Below, in pieces: positions 1 to 13,989 of a stretch of 64,000 nucleotides of DNA. The DNA comes from Tyto alba (Eukaryota; Chordata; Aves; Strigiformes; Tytonidae), in contig NW_024881321.1 of NCBI RefSeq assembly GCF_018691265.1, positions 14,015,387 to 14,079,386 on the forward strand, read 5' to 3'. Both the position numbers and the translations under genes were made by a program. Below the pieces are notes generated by a model. It was not told the DNA's origin. It made no database searches and saw only the letters and a program-made list of their open reading frames with translations. Position 1 is the stretch's first letter. Every line of letters begins with the position of its first letter.

Positions 1-2714
1 AATGATCCAATAAGGTATGTTTTTCCATTTCAGATCTTATCAGTAGGTCAGTTAAATTAGAAATTGACTTTCAGCTTAGAAGAGACAATCATTTTCAAAA
101 GTCACACTGCTGTCAAGATATCTGATACAGAGTTTTATTTATGGGACAGACACAGTTAAAATAACTGACCATGCGTCTTAATTTGAATCTCTTCCTTTTC
201 ATGTGGGTGCTGTTTTTGCACTAGAGCAGGAGAAAGCAGAAGAAAAGTACAGTAAAAACAAAAACCTGCTTTTAACTCTATGACACTGTCCACAATTTCA
301 GTTGATGCTACATCAAGTCAACATATTTGCTGTTTATAATATGTTTGAACCCTTTCTAATTTTAGATGCGTAATTGTGCTTTGATATGAATTTCATCACT
401 ACCTGAAAGAAGTCCTTGATTTTCCTTACAACACGTTCATTTTAATTTCTCATCAAATGCGTTTATTGACAGATACTTCTTGCATGTTAGAAACAAACAC
501 TAGCTATAGCAGGTCTTCTTTATATACACAATCTTTACCGCATACTATTTAGTTCTGACTTTCTTCTCAAATGGGCCATAGATCAGAAATATTTACCTTA
601 ATGTTTACTAGTTTGCATATTTGCAGGAGTTTGTGGTAAGTTTACTCCTATGTCATTATTTGGTTTTCCTTGGTGTCCAGTGATTAAAATAATGACTTGG
701 CAACAGTTTCATCATTTTTGTACACTGATGAATAATTCACTCTACATATTTTTACATCACTTGTGTGAATTCAACAAAAAATATGCTTTTAAACTTTCTG
801 TTCACACTGAAACCTTAAAAAAATTTATATTGCAAGGTCATAGGCAGTTGCAAAAAAGAAGGTCAGTTAGTGGCTACTTAACATACAGTTTTTGGTGATC
901 TGCTGCTCCTGAGATTTCCACTTCACAGACTTTTAATCTATAAGTAATTAATTGGTGAAATTATACACGATCTCTGTATTTATTTCCTGTGGTAGCACAT
1001 ATTAAATAGGTTATTTTTATTTACACAGTTTCCATGCTGGTCCAATTAATACATCTGATTTATATCTGAGATGTCATTTGTCATTACTTTTTCTGCACTA
1101 ATTGGATTCTAGAGGCCTCTATTGGTCAATCACTTCTTTCTTATGTCATCTTCCAGAACATCTTGAGTATGCTTCCCCATAGTAGTGAAAAAGAAATCTA
1201 AATGTTTAAATAGGATGTTACTTTGATCTATTTTATGAAATATTATTGCAGAACATTTATTTTTTTATTATTTCTTCTTTATGCTTTGTGAGGATAACAA
1301 AAAAAAAAAAAAAAAAAGAGAAAGAAATACAAGAAATTGACTATTTAGTTTGTGATTTTAGATTCATCAGATATAGTTAACAATGTTACTCACAGATTCT
1401 TTGTGCTGCTTTGGATATACAGTGAACATAGTTGGTATTTTAGATGGTATTATAGAGCCAAAGAATTTTTTAAAATTTATTCTTAATTGATACTAGTAAA
1501 AGTACTAGTCTCACATTGTTTGAGTAACTTAAGTTTCTCAATGATTCAGAAGCCACTGAAGTTATATTTTATCATTCTGCAGGTTAACACATTAACAGAA
1601 TTAAGCTTTTGTGTGACTTCATCCTTTGAAACTCTTACAAGAAAGTCAATGTCTATTAGCATTTGTACACATTAAGTGACTGCTGCTGTAAAGAATAAGC
1701 CATTATGAATTTGTTCACCGCTAATATAATATGCTTGGCTTTTAGGGTGTTACTATTCTTGCTTCTATGACTGTGATATGCCTGCTTTATGTTCACAGCA
1801 AACCAAATTTTGATGTCCTTACTCTGGCACAGAATGTATTTCAGGCGCTGGGAGATTTTCCAGAATGTCAGCTTCATGATTTATACAACAATATTGCTTA
1901 GTTCAAAGGATTTAAATTTATACTCAGATACAGGTATGTACATACTATTGATCTAGTATGTGGATATTACTTATCTGACAGTAGAATTTGATCCTGATTG
2001 CATGCTTCTGAAATGCAGACAATTGTTTGCTATAAAGTTTACAAATTCTTAGACTCCAATCTGATTAGATGGATCTTAGTGAAGATCCCTGGATTCATTT
2101 AAGCAAGCAGACTGTTATCACTACATTATCCCCAGACTAACTTGGGCTTTTCAAATCAGGATATTTGAATTTTCTCCATTTAGAGAGTTACTACAGTCTA
2201 GTTCTTTTTATGAGTTCTGATAAAACACAGATATGGGTGTCTTCTGGTATAACCCTCTGAAGAAAAACAAGGCTACTTCTTAAACCTAATAATATTTGGG
2301 TCAGAATCATGCCTAGGAAATCTATTACAGCTTTTTAAGGAATAAGTGTATAAGCAGATAAATTAATCTAATATGATTGAAAATTAAAATTGGCAATATT
2401 TTTAGGAGGCTTTCAGACGTAAAGGATTTTAAGGAGACTAAGCTGTTATAGAATGTTACTCAAGTGGTGAAAAGATAGGAGGCAGAGGCCTTAATAAATA
2501 ACCAGATAAATGACCAGCTTTCACATTGGAAATTTCACCTAGGAAATTTCTGCTGGTACTTGTGCTTTTACTATATTCATAAATTAGCTAGGAAAAAAAA
2601 CTCTGACAAATCCAAAACCAGGAAATAGTGAGATAACAAAGTCTGATGATGATAAAAGCTTATCCATGTACTAAAAGATGAAGGGCTTCAGAACCATCTT
2701 GTGATACTGATCGA
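1..2714. other. AT-rich non-coding stretch, no gene seen
   Basis: No coding region is supported. The open frames are 62 to 82 codons, have no recognisable domain and look random in composition. An A-run sits at about 1299-1317. No dispersed repeat was recognised here. Confidence 0.6.
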
Positions 2715-2885
2715 CCTATTGATATAAGGAAAAAATTTTTTATGCTGAGGGTTGTGAAATGCTGGAACAGGCTGCCCAGAGAAGTGCTGATGTCCCATCA
2801 CTAGAAGTGTTCAAGGTCAGTTTGGATGAGTCTTTGAGCAATCTGATCTAGTGAAGGTGTACCTACCCATGGCAGGGACCATAAC
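2715..2885 (+). mobile_element. CR1 LINE fragment, 3' region
   Basis: The stretch around 2745-2800 has the CR1 3'-region signature: a 'gctggaacaggctgcccagag' type phrase, then a 'ccatc-ctagaagtgttcaagg' phrase and a 'gatgagtctttgagcaa-ctgatctagtg' phrase. CR1 is the dominant LINE of birds and is usually 5'-truncated, as here. No intact reading frame remains. The terminal 8-bp CR1 tail is not obvious, so the copy may also be 3'-truncated. Several substitutions suggest a middle-aged insertion. Confidence 0.8.
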
Positions 2886-5800
2886 CACTCTAGTTTCTAG
2901 TTTTCAAAGCTTTTGCATTAACAGTAGTCTCATTTCAATAAACTATTAACAACCCATAAAAGTCCTATATAACAGCAGAAAATATTTTCCATGGCCACCA
3001 CTATGAGATAAACAAGTTTAGAAGTTTAAAAGTAACTTATTAAATCAAGTGCTTTAAATACCTTCTTTAGCATCTCTTTCCAATACTATAGTAGATAGAA
3101 TAATAGGCTAAGTGAGCTATTAGTTTAATGCAGTAGATCTGTTCTTATTTTATATTGTTTATATAAAATTATCCTGATGATTGATAAATAAATAAATAAA
3201 TAAATACTTCCTATCTATTCCAGTACTTTGGAGATTACCACAGTAACTTGACACTTTCAGCATATATACAGCATAGTAATAACATATTTTGGCCCAACTT
3301 ATGTTTCTATTTAACAAATATTTCTTTCAGTTTGGATCATTAGTTTTATATCTCCTATGGACTGTTTCCAGGACAGTGCAAATGTTTTGCGCATGCCAGA
3401 CCTCACCCCATTAAAGGAAAATTAAAGAATGAAAAGATGAAAATCTAAATTAGACAGGGCAGTCATGTCTTGCCACCTTTTTTCTAACTGCTGTAGTGAT
3501 AATGAGTAATATCATCGACTTAACAAGCTCCATAGATTTCTGTCTTCGTTGCCAGTGACACTAGCTTGAGCTAATTAGCAGTTTCATGCCTGGCTTTTTG
3601 TTAGATTCCCTTCTTTTCCATTTCTTCTTTTTTATTGGATTTTAAAATGTTAAAAATATTAACTATTTTATATTTCAATATTTATTTAATATATTAACAT
3701 TTTTAAGTGAATAAAAATAATGCAAACAATAATTTGGGAAAACTGGATTTTTTGAAGATTTTTTTAGGTGTTCAATGTGGTGAAAATAGTAAATAGTGAA
3801 AATTCTTTTCACGCAAATAAACTTCCAAAAAATGTCATGGCTGGAGAATGAGAGTATAATTATCTTACATTCAGATCATCCATGGATGTATTTTAATTCT
3901 TGATGTTAGATTTTATTAATTTTATTCCAGTTCAGAATTTGAGGTCTATAAAATAGATGTTGTGGTGAGTTTACTTTAAAGAATATTTTTATTAAAGTCA
4001 GAGTTGGTGAATGGTTTCTCTTCTATTGCACTATTAGGATAACTTTTTCTGTATATTCCAGTAATGCAATGAATGGTAGCAGAAGGGCACATATTGCTTC
4101 TGGGAGCTTTCCAGGACTGAAAGCATCATGATTTCCAGAAAATTTTAGGAGAATCTTCCATGCCAACATTTTAATCCATTTAAATATTTTAACAATATGT
4201 GTTAATATTTTTGTTGGAATTAAATTAAATAGAAAAATCTCTGGAAAGCTGGGAGCTTACCAAGTTCCATGTTAAAACTGCATGAGGTCAATAATTGTTT
4301 TTAAGTTCTCCTACATCATAACAAAATTGGTCTGAATTTAAGTCTGGTAAAAATAGCATAAAATAAGTAGATTTTTTGCATGGTTTTAGAAATTTTATTG
4401 CAGGAATTTGACATAACTTTAGAGTAGTTGATTGTTAACTGATTCTTTGAAAGATATGTATGCTTTTATGCCTATTACGCTCATTGAAGAATATACCTCA
4501 TATGAAAATACCTTCTCTGAACATAAGAGCTGAAATAGAACTTAATACTTAACATTTTTAAATCCATTTTATACTTTTAGGAGTTAAGTCCATCTATATT
4601 TTTAACTACTGGTGTTTGGAAGCAACAGAAATTTGGCAAGAGGACCACCTGAAAGTGTGCATTACCCAGTATTCTTTTCACTAGTGTGGTTACATTGTTT
4701 GTAATCTATACTAATATCAAAGCCTGGCACATACCTTGGGTAGCATTTTGTCTTTATCATAAATTCTCAATATTCATTCTCACTTGTTTTAACAACTGGA
4801 GAAAACAAAAAGGTGAATTTTAAAGATACTTGGGCAACTTATTTCATCTGGAGGATATCAATGGATGCTAGGGTCAAAATACACTTAAATGTGCTGTTAT
4901 AAGTAGCTTTCCAATCACAAAAGAAATCTGTGGTAGAGCAGAGGCTCAGATCCAGACCTCATAATTTGTAGCCCCATTTCCTAACTGGCAGGTTGTACTT
5001 GCTGTATTATACTTATGCATTTAACTCTGTGGTCTTGGAAGACCAAACATTAACCATATGAAGTCATACAGATTAGAAGGAGTATTAGAATTTTAAGTGA
5101 TAAGAAAATGATTCAAAAATAGAAGTAGATTTATGATTCAGACCACCTGGGAGTCACATTCTGCCTGACTGTGAGCAAAGATGTGCAACTTACTTCTTGG
5201 GAACAAAACTGTTCATATGCAAATGAGCAATATTGTATTCAAGTTGTATGTCAAAGGTTATCTGCTTTTAATTAATATTTATCTGGGTTCAAAGAGGGTT
5301 TTGTAGTGATGATATATGTTAAGTGAGAGCAAATGAAAAACAAACCATCTATCTAGGGAAACATATTTTCATTCAGTGTTGAATAAATAGGACATGAAAT
5401 GTCAGAAGAGATATTGTTCTCAGTGCTCACTGTATATCCTCAGTTTGATTAGAAGTCACCACGTAACAGAAGATGATCATAATTAAAAAATCAAAAGATT
5501 CTGACAGGAGAATGGAAAGGATTCCCTGAAAAAAAAAAAAAAAAGAGGGGTTTTTAGCTTTGAAAATCTATGATGAGAGCACAAGAAGAAATTCTTAAAC
5601 CAGGAAAAATGGTTAATGTAGGTAGTAAACAAGATCCAAATTCATAGATTTACCTTTGAACTTATTCATCATAATATACTAATAAATCTTTTTTGTGCTA
5701 TCTTTAATGAATATCAGAAATTATTTTTAAAGACAAAAATGAACCTGGATATTTAGTAAGAGGAAAAATGGAGCAAAAGGGTAACTTACTTCAGACATTG

Positions 5801-7179
5801 GTCAAAGTCATAGGTCAAAATACTATACAATATAAAATATGCTTGTATGAAGTTGATGAAAAGCCTTTAGATAAAGGATGAAAGGAACAGAATCCTATTT
5901 CTCACACATGTTCATGTTTTCTTCATATATATATTCAAGGAATCTCACGATGGTTTTATTTCCTCTAGACACAGAAAATCTCAGATACAGAGCACTTAAT
6001 GATTTCTCTCTGCAATGTGGTCCAAAATTCAAAATACAGACTCTGAGGAGCCATGTTTTTCTGACATGTTAAAAGATATCTGTAAGAATTACTATCAACA
6101 CCAGTTCTTCAGAGGCTCTTCTACGTTTTTCTCCCTGTTATTAATGACAGTATGTTTATTAAGCTGCTAACAATCTAAGTATTAAGAAGGAAGGCAAGTC
6201 ATCTAGTCTTAAAAATAATCAATAGAAGCAGGATCAATGGAGAAAACGAGAAATAGAGAAATGAAGACAGTCAAAACAGAAGAAGTTAAAGAAAGCAACA
6301 AGTAGAAAAACCAAGAACCATTGAACCATTCAGGGCAAATCAATTATTCAAGGACAAAGCTGCAAGAATACTTAAAGAAAATCTCTTCAGATGAATATTT
6401 CATAGACTAGCTTTAGAGCAATTTAATACTTAATTCTAAATATTCCCATTCAAATACATCCTTTCATCTACCTGAGCACAAAAAAAAAAAAAAAAAAAAA
6501 AAGTACTGTGATCATGGAATATATGACAATATTTACCTGTTGTAGAGAATAACAGAATTAATTTAAAAACAAAACAAAACAAAACAAAAAACCAAAACCA
6601 AAACCAAAACAAAACAACAAACCCAAAAAGTTATTACTCCTTTAGAAATAGATTTTTAAAAGTATGTTAACTTGTGACAGCCATAGAAATCAAAACTATT
6701 TTCTTATCACCACAAGCAGATACATCTGCAGCCAGTTTCCCTCTCATATTAACTCATGTATCTCAACTCTAGTCCATAGGGACTGCACTTAATCATGAGA
6801 AGGCAATTCCATCTTCATGTCAGTCTTCATTTTGTTAGCAGAGATTGCCAATTAACACCAGTTATTTTGGCGATTTTTGTGTTATAGATGCTTGTCCACT
6901 GCGATTTGACTTCTGTTAGTGACTTATATTCCACCTCTAAAGCAGCTGACAGATGGTGACCTTTCAGTTTCTATCACTCTCTGCTGCATTCAAGCCCATG
7001 ACTTAGAGGTGAAAGATGCTTTATATACTCTCCTGAACCATTGGGGTCCTCACAGTATACAGATTCTTTCTGAATATTTCATTGAATTTTATGACCTGCT
7101 GTAGTCTATGAGAAAGAAAAAGTAAAATCAAGGCATAAAATCCAATAGAAATAAAGACATTGCTGAAAAATATTATTTC
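2886..7179. other. AT-rich non-coding stretch with simple repeats
   Basis: No gene is supported. It holds an (AAAT)n run at about 3185-3206, an A-run at about 5529-5544, a 23-base A-run at 6480-6502 and an AAAAC-rich tract at about 6566-6625. The segment near 4900-4990 faintly resembles worn ancient SINE/LINE sequence but is not assignable by eye. Confidence 0.55.
6480..6502. repeat. Poly(A) run
   Basis: This is an uninterrupted run of 23 A residues. I see no processed-gene copy immediately upstream that would make it a retrocopy tail. Confidence 0.9.
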
Positions 7180-7487
7180 CCCTTCCCTTCCCTTCCCTTC
7201 CCTTCCCTTCCCTTCCCTTCCCTTCCCTTCCCTTCCCTTCCCTTCCCTTCCCTTCCCTTCCCTTCCCTTCCCTTCCCTTCCCTTCCCTTCCCTTCCCTTC
7301 CCTTCCCTTCCCTTCCCTTCCCTTCCCTTCCCTTCCCTTCCCTTCCCTTCCCTTCCCTTCCCTTCCCTTCCCTTCCCTTCCCTTCCCTTCCCTTCCCTTC
7401 CCTTCCCTTCCCTTCCCTTCCCTTCCCTTCCCTTCCCTTCCCTTCCCTTCCCTTCCCTTCCCTTCCCTTCCCTTCCCTTCCCTTCCC
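7180..7487. repeat. Perfect (CCCTT)n / (GGGAA)n array, about 61.6 units
   Basis: The array is 308 bp of uninterrupted CCCTT units (61 full copies plus CCC) with no substitution visible. The purine strand (minus) is a series of GGG triplets separated by AA, which fits the G-quadruplex consensus. The polypurine/polypyrimidine mirror symmetry also allows intramolecular triplex. Because five is not a multiple of three, frames cross the array in 15-base cycles, giving artefactual Pro/Ser/Leu/Phe-rich frames on plus and Gly/Arg/Glu/Lys frames on minus. Perfect purity implies recent expansion or ongoing slippage. The assembled copy number may be inexact. Confidence 0.97.
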
Positions 7488-10400
7488 ATTTCAGTAGTTC
7501 TCAGAGAAAAAGGGGGAAAAAGTATCCTTTTAAAAAGAAGTCATATTAAAAGTGTGTATTAGTGATTTGAACATTACCTGATAGTTTGGCAGAGATTAAT
7601 CTTTCAACATTATAGATGTCTGTATTTAATTACTTTATGCTTCCTCTACAGTTAGTGGAGAGTAATAGTTGCTTTTAGGGAACAATTAGTCTCAACCTCA
7701 TGCAAAAGTCTAAAATAGTTTAGGCTTACTTCATTAAAAAATGTTTACTTCTCTGCTTTGGCTATGATGGAAGTCTGGGGTAAGTATCTCAAATATTTAT
7801 GTCAGTCTTGTTCAGGAAAAGTGAGTGAAATGGACACCATCCTTTGTGCATTTCTGAATTACCAAGAAATACACAGCAACAGACCATGCTTTGTAAAATG
7901 TGGTAACATCAACGAAGCTGGAACAAGAAAAGCATAGTACCTTGTTAACTTCACTTGCCTAAGTATCCCAAATTGTGTAGGACTCCAGGAGCAGACAATA
8001 TTACAGCTTCAAGGACTGTTCTCAGTTATACTCAAAATCAAGAATGATTTTTTTCTATAAGTAAATCATAAGAATATATGAAGGTATTTAAAAAAGAAAG
8101 GAGCTGATTCTGGTAAATACCTTATCTGTTGGATGATAATGTTTGTCAGTAGGTACAATTTCTTAAAAAAAAAAAGGAATACAGTATAAAGCCGGAAAGT
8201 AATCCCTTTCTTCCAGATATTGGCTGAGAGCCAGTTAAATTTTCCATTTATTTTCCTCCAGTTTGTCAAGTATAGAGATATTTGGTTTCACTGCTAATGA
8301 GAAAATGTTCCAGCTGTTAATATTGACTTTAATATTGGATAAAAAGTGCACATATTTTAAAATTTCACAGATTTTAAAATATTAAATATATTGCAGGATT
8401 CAAGCAGCAACAAGTAGGGCCATTAATAAATAGTCAACTACATGTCCTTAGAACTACTTTAAAAATATTTGGCAGTTTTATTTTTTTCTTAAGGATATTT
8501 TAGTCAAAATTGAAATATTTCACAAGGACATCCTGATTTTTTATCAATTCAGACAGAAAAACAAAAATAAAGAAATGTCATTTTTTCCCTATAGGATATT
8601 TCTTCCTTTTCTGTTCTCTTCTCTCACTGCACTAGTGCCTTCTATGGATAGTATGATTGCTATCAAACTAAGGTTCTCCATTCCTATTGTGAGTTTTGAA
8701 GTTTCTATATCATTTGCTTCTGAATGTGAAAGAATTAGTGGATGTAAGTAATTATGTAATAAAGTATTTTCTAAGGGTGTCTCTCTCTCTCTCCATCAAC
8801 TCTCAGGTGATTATGGCAATATTAGCAGATAAAGTGACCAAAAAGAGTGAAACAATTGGTTTGGAAAAACCCTACAATTACGCTATAAGGTAGGAGGTGG
8901 GTGGAGCAGATTATTCTGGACTAGTTTTTGTCCAGTCCTGTGAACTGAATGCCTTTTATTATCAAGAGTTCACTCCTTTAACACTTTTTTTTTGGTTTAA
9001 TTTTATGTGAAAGAGAATGATCTGTGCACTGTGACTATGCCTGATCTGAAATAAAATGCTAATGTGTTTCAGTTTTAATAAAACACATTATACTTCTATC
9101 TTCAGATAGTAATTTTTAGGAAGAACAGATGCTTAGTTAGTTATTCATATTTACAATAATTTTAGTGATACTTCAAACTGTATTAATATATGAACCATGC
9201 ATTATGTGTGAGACAAAAATAGAAGGGCTAGAAAAAAGAGGTGGAATAAGCATTATTGTTGTCATTTCCCTGTCCTCAGACAGCAGAACTGTCAAGTTGA
9301 TATTCATAAAGTTCACACGCACATTTAACCTACAATTTGTCTTCTGAAAATGATATTTCATATATTTAACTTTTGAAAATATACATGTTTTTAATTCTGC
9401 TAAGGAAGCATTACTTTGTCATCCATTGTCACCATTTTTCCTCGATTAGTACTGAAATAGAGCTGATTAAGAAAGAGAACAATGAAATTAATTCATAATG
9501 AAACAATCTCAAATTTTGTTTTAAATTTTTTTAAAATCTGCAAGTTTGTATAGTTTAGTTTATGTTGGAAAAAGTGAGATTTGCTTTGTCTCCTTTATAT
9601 GATATGCTGTAGTGTCATGACATTTCTGGATCCAGATATAATGTGGTCTTTATAGTGGAACAAGGTAAAAGTTATAATAAGAATATGACACAAAGCTGAT
9701 TTAAGTGACGAGTCCTTTGTTAATTCCAAGTTATTATTTTTTAAATAGAGTTCTTACAGCTTTAGCTATTTGCAAAAGGGATAATTTTATTTCTGGAAAA
9801 AAGATTATATCAGGGGAAGTAAAGTATTCCAAGGATCATCTCAAGCCAAACCTTCTTATAAACCTAGTCCCAAAAACCTGTTATTATTAAGATTATTTTT
9901 CCATTACATTTTCCGTTTGTTGTAAGTGTATTATATCTGATATGCAAGCCTATCAGATTTTCAAACTTCTAATTTACTGCAAAATCAGCAGCACTTATGA
10001 ACATTTTTAATATGAGAATGTGAGTGTTAAAGATAGGGAACAAATGATGGTACTAAAATCAATGCCTGAGATAGAAACCACAGAAACATTAAAGGTTAAT
10101 GTAAATACTGATGGGTAGATAGAAAACTGGATGATGGTGATTAGAATTTGTCACTCAAATCTTTCTGTTTTACAAAGCTGAAAGAAATGAGGGATTCTAC
10201 AAAAATATTTATCAGTCAGTTTTAATATGTGGAGGATAGTAAACTGATTTAAAAAGAGAAAAAACAAAACCCATCAGTTTACCAAAAAGTCATGTTAAAT
10301 GTCACAACTGGACAACTGGACATAAATGTGTGTACTTATGCATATGTATGTGTCTGTGTATATATGGATATATATAGAGCAGTTAAGGAATCACAGATCC

Positions 10401-11989
10401 TTATAACATAAGTATTTAGAAAACTGATAAATAAAACTAGTTTTACAATTTGAAAACAAACTTTACTATACATTAGTTAATAACAGACTTTGTGCTATGC
10501 AAAGCAGTTAGTCCTTAACAAGACTACTCTAAATTACCTGTGAGCATACAATGCCACAGAGCTGAGACAGTAGTTAATACCTACTGTGATGGACACTGAT
10601 GGTGTAAGTTGTTGAAGGTGGAGGTGGCCAAGCTTGAGAACTTTTTAGTGATGGAAACTGGAACCAAAGTAGGTATGTCATTTCCCCACCCCATCTTAAT
10701 TTCAGCATCTCCTTTTATAAGAGATTTGATTTTCTAGACAATTCCTAATCCTTGGCTTCCACCCTGCATTTTCACCCAAAGTGTGATAATTTCCCAGGGC
10801 AGAGGGCATTATCCTATTTTTTGGCTGGTCTTTTGTGTGCTTGCGTGTGTGTTTGGTTTTGCTTGCTTAGCTGCTGCTTCTTTCCTTAAAGCAAAATCTT
10901 TTCCTGAGTACTGGAAAATAGAGATCTTGACTAGTAACTGTCCATCAGTAAGCTGTTTTTCTGGAGTTTCTGTTTTCAACCTCTGCTAATATATTCAACG
11001 CTTTTGTTGTTATCCTGTGTTAACACTGTACATCACAGTGAGAGACATCCAGTGTCAAGGAAGGTCTGGTTCACACAGCAAATGCACTTAACATGCTGAT
11101 AACCAGGCAGACAATCCAACCAGGACTTTGCAGAATGGGCATTTCTGTGACGTGTCTGTAGCAAGGGGTACAGAGTTTTCACTAGGCCACTGAATTAATA
11201 CATGTTTATACAGTTATATTGCATTAGTGTGTTTAAATCCAAGACTAAGACTAGCTAATATTGACTAAGTCCTATTTAGTGTGCTTCCACTTTTATAAGT
11301 GCAACAGGTCTCTGCTTCGGTTATGTAAATCAACCTCATTTCCATCCTTCACCAGGGTAACTTGCCTATGAGGGAATTGAAAATCTGTGGTATGATCTAG
11401 CTTAGCATCACCAAGGGTTCTGTCAAAATATGCATGATCTTATCATAAGAAAATAAGAAAATATTAATTAGATAATTACTTCAAATTAATGGCATGAGTA
11501 CTTGATAAAACAGATTAACTGTCATATATTCCAGTGAAAGTGGATGAAGGAGTAAATTCCCATAGGAGTTTGTTTTTGTCTGGTGCTAGGCAACATAATC
11601 AGCAAAACCTAAAAGGTAATGCAGAAAGTCAATAATGGTGGCAATATACAAGGACAGTATTATTACTCAAAAAATATATCTTGTAGAAATTATCTGAAAT
11701 TATTCAAATGTTAAAAACAAGTGGAAAGTGTTATACCTGGGAAAGAAAAAACAAAAAAACAGGTTGCAAATGTTCGTTAATGTGCCGGTCAGTCAGAAAT
11801 ACAGCAGGAAGATGTTAGGATCTTCAGAAGAGTGTGTAAAAAAAAATATATACATAAATAATACTCTTACCAGAAGGGGAAATACACTTCTGAATGTGTT
11901 ACCAGAAGTATTTCTTGTAAAATGATACAGAAGTTCTCCCATGAGGACTTGTGAACTTTTGCTTTTTTTGCTGCCTCTAAATTTCACAA
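7488..11989. other. AT-rich non-coding stretch
   Basis: No gene is supported; open frames are 60-68 codons and featureless. Minor items are a (TC)n run at about 8781-8795, a hairpin at 9060-9090 (10-bp arms, 11-base loop) and a TG/TA-rich patch at about 10325-10378. Confidence 0.55.
9060..9090. repeat. Short inverted repeat (hairpin)
   Basis: Arms taatgtgttt (9060-9069) and aaacacatta (9081-9090) are exact reverse complements around an 11-base loop. No terminator-like or RNA-gene context is visible, and it is probably chance in AT-rich DNA. Confidence 0.6.
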
Positions 11990-12235
11990 TAATTTAGACA
12001 AATTGGAGAAAACTCAAATGAGAGCAATAAGAATGACATAAAAAGCATTTGATAACATGTCAGTAACACTGTTTTCTTGAGCTAGAAACGGGAAGCCTGA
12101 TATGGTATACAATAATGGTCTTCAAAGTAGAGTAGTTGCTGGGGAAAAGAAAAAAAAAGCTAGTGATAGGTTTTCTGTAGGTTGCCTGAAGAGAAGACAT
12201 CATTTACAAAAAGCTTCTTAGGCAAGGAGGTAAAG
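11990..12235 (+). mobile_element. Probable old CR1 LINE fragment
   Basis: The phrases 'ttggagaaaactcaaatgag', then 'agcaataagaatgacat' and 'ttcttgagctagaaacggg' followed in order match the layout of old CR1 3' regions (ORF2 end). Divergence is high and the boundaries are approximate. No reading frame survives. Confidence 0.45.
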
Positions 12236-12289
12236 GACTAGTTATAGGATCTGTATAAGGTATTATACAGAGATTGCAGGTATATCTAT

Positions 12290-12510
12290 TGCTATAGCTG
12301 CTTTAAGAATATAATACATATTTCTAAAATTAATAATATATATGTATCAAATATAGTTATATATTTCATACTATATATTATATAATAATATTTATCATTC
12401 ATCATTATACATAATGAATTACTCCTTATCATATATATTATATAATTAATATATCTTCATCATATATAATGAATATAATAAATATTCCAAGGCATGATAT
12501 ATATAATAAA
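12290..12510. repeat. AT-only low-complexity tract
   Basis: This is a dense run of ATATA, TAATA and ATTATA words with almost no G or C, including imperfect copies of a 'catatatattatataat' type phrase. It looks like a degenerate AT microsatellite. Confidence 0.7.
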
Positions 12511-13985
12511 TGTAGTCAGTGACACTATGGCTATATCTATAATTTGCTTGATGCATTAGGAAGATTATTGTTTCTGCTGGTATTCCATTTTCAACACTTC
12601 TAAAGTGAACTAACTTTCAAAATAGTTTTTCCTACTACAATAGCACGTGTTCAGGGATCTTCTAGCATGTCTAAGTTAAACAGCTGAGTAAACATAGACA
12701 TCTTGTTGAGATAAAAATGTATAGGTACATGTATGTCTGATAGATATGATTATAACTGTGGCTGTGGGTTTTGATTTGTTTTTGGTTTTGTTTTTTTCCT
12801 ATTCTGAACTTGTTTTTGTAATATTATATCTGGAGCTCATTTTCTGTTTTTACATCTAAATATTATAAAGTTTTGTTTCTCCTTTCTTGGATCTGACTAG
12901 CTAACTCCAGCCCATGTCTCTGAATCCTGGCTTTACACTGTTTTTTGCAAGTCTGAGGATCATAATCTACTAATCAACCCTTTTTTACTGTTACAATTAC
13001 TGAAATAAGAAAGAACTTTTGCAGCTATTACTTCTGATGTTTCAGTGCTACTTCTGTGTAGCTTCCACAGTAGGCACACACCTGTAGAGCAGTACTCTTG
13101 TATAAAATATGTAAAGCTCATAAGATTGCTCTAATTAAAAAAAAAAAAAAGAAAGATCCCACATTCTACCAATCTAGATGTGTATCTCTTAGCTTTGTCT
13201 TATTTAAGATACTTCTTTTTATTACCTAGACATACATAAGTCTACAAAAGCTCTAAGGTTGCCTGGAGGTCATGATACAGTTCAGTTGAATTTGTTCTGT
13301 GCCTGACTTGTAAATTTTGAACCCTGTGGGCATTATTTTATAACTGTCAGCATTACATTTCATCCTTCCTGGCAGTTCATTTACAAAGCAAATCAAACCC
13401 GCTCTTAGTTTCACTTATTGCTTGGTATGAAATCACATAGTTCTCTTCACCCTTACAGAAATCTGTACTACCACATCCCAAATTTAAGTTCAGTATTCCT
13501 CAATGTTTCTCAAATTAATTTTAATTCGGTTGGATAAAAATTAAAAGGAATCAATACTGAATAACAACTACTGCATAGAAAACACTATAGTTGTATTGAG
13601 CCATTAGCCATCTTATCTTTTCACAATTTCATTGACAGTTTGCAAGCAGGTGACAAAAAATCCACCATTTTCAAAATCATGTGACTTTAAGTTAGTGTGA
13701 AGTTAACTGCATTCTTTAGGAACTAGCTTGATATCAGTGAATATAATTAATTCCTTTTGTCCTCTGAATAAGTAAATGAATTGATGAATTAAAACTCAAC
13801 CAACAATCTGTATGGATTAAAAAACCCATACAAAATGAATTGAAAAAATAGGTAGGATGTACACTATATAGTATATATGTGTCTTCTGCTGCATGTTATA
13901 TTTAGTATCCTTATTAATGGCTTGAAGAAGAAACCTGAAAATATAAAAGAATTTTGATTATTGATTATATTATCTTGCATGGAGC
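12511..13985. other. AT-rich non-coding stretch
   Basis: No gene or dispersed repeat was recognised. An A-run occurs at about 13137-13150. Confidence 0.5.
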
Positions 13986-13989
13986 AATG

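Noticed and set aside
4900..5000. MIR- or LINE2-like fragments here and near 19030-19110, 19370-19440 and 44570-44650
   Set aside because: Only short phrases resembling 'gcacaaatcata' or 'gaatccaggacaactgactc' type wording are present; too weak to call by eye.
7106..7549. Open frames of 127 and 129 codons on opposite strands, Gly/Arg/Glu/Lys-rich and Pro/Ser/Leu/Phe-rich
   Set aside because: They are read-throughs of the CCCTT array, which has no stop in most frames.
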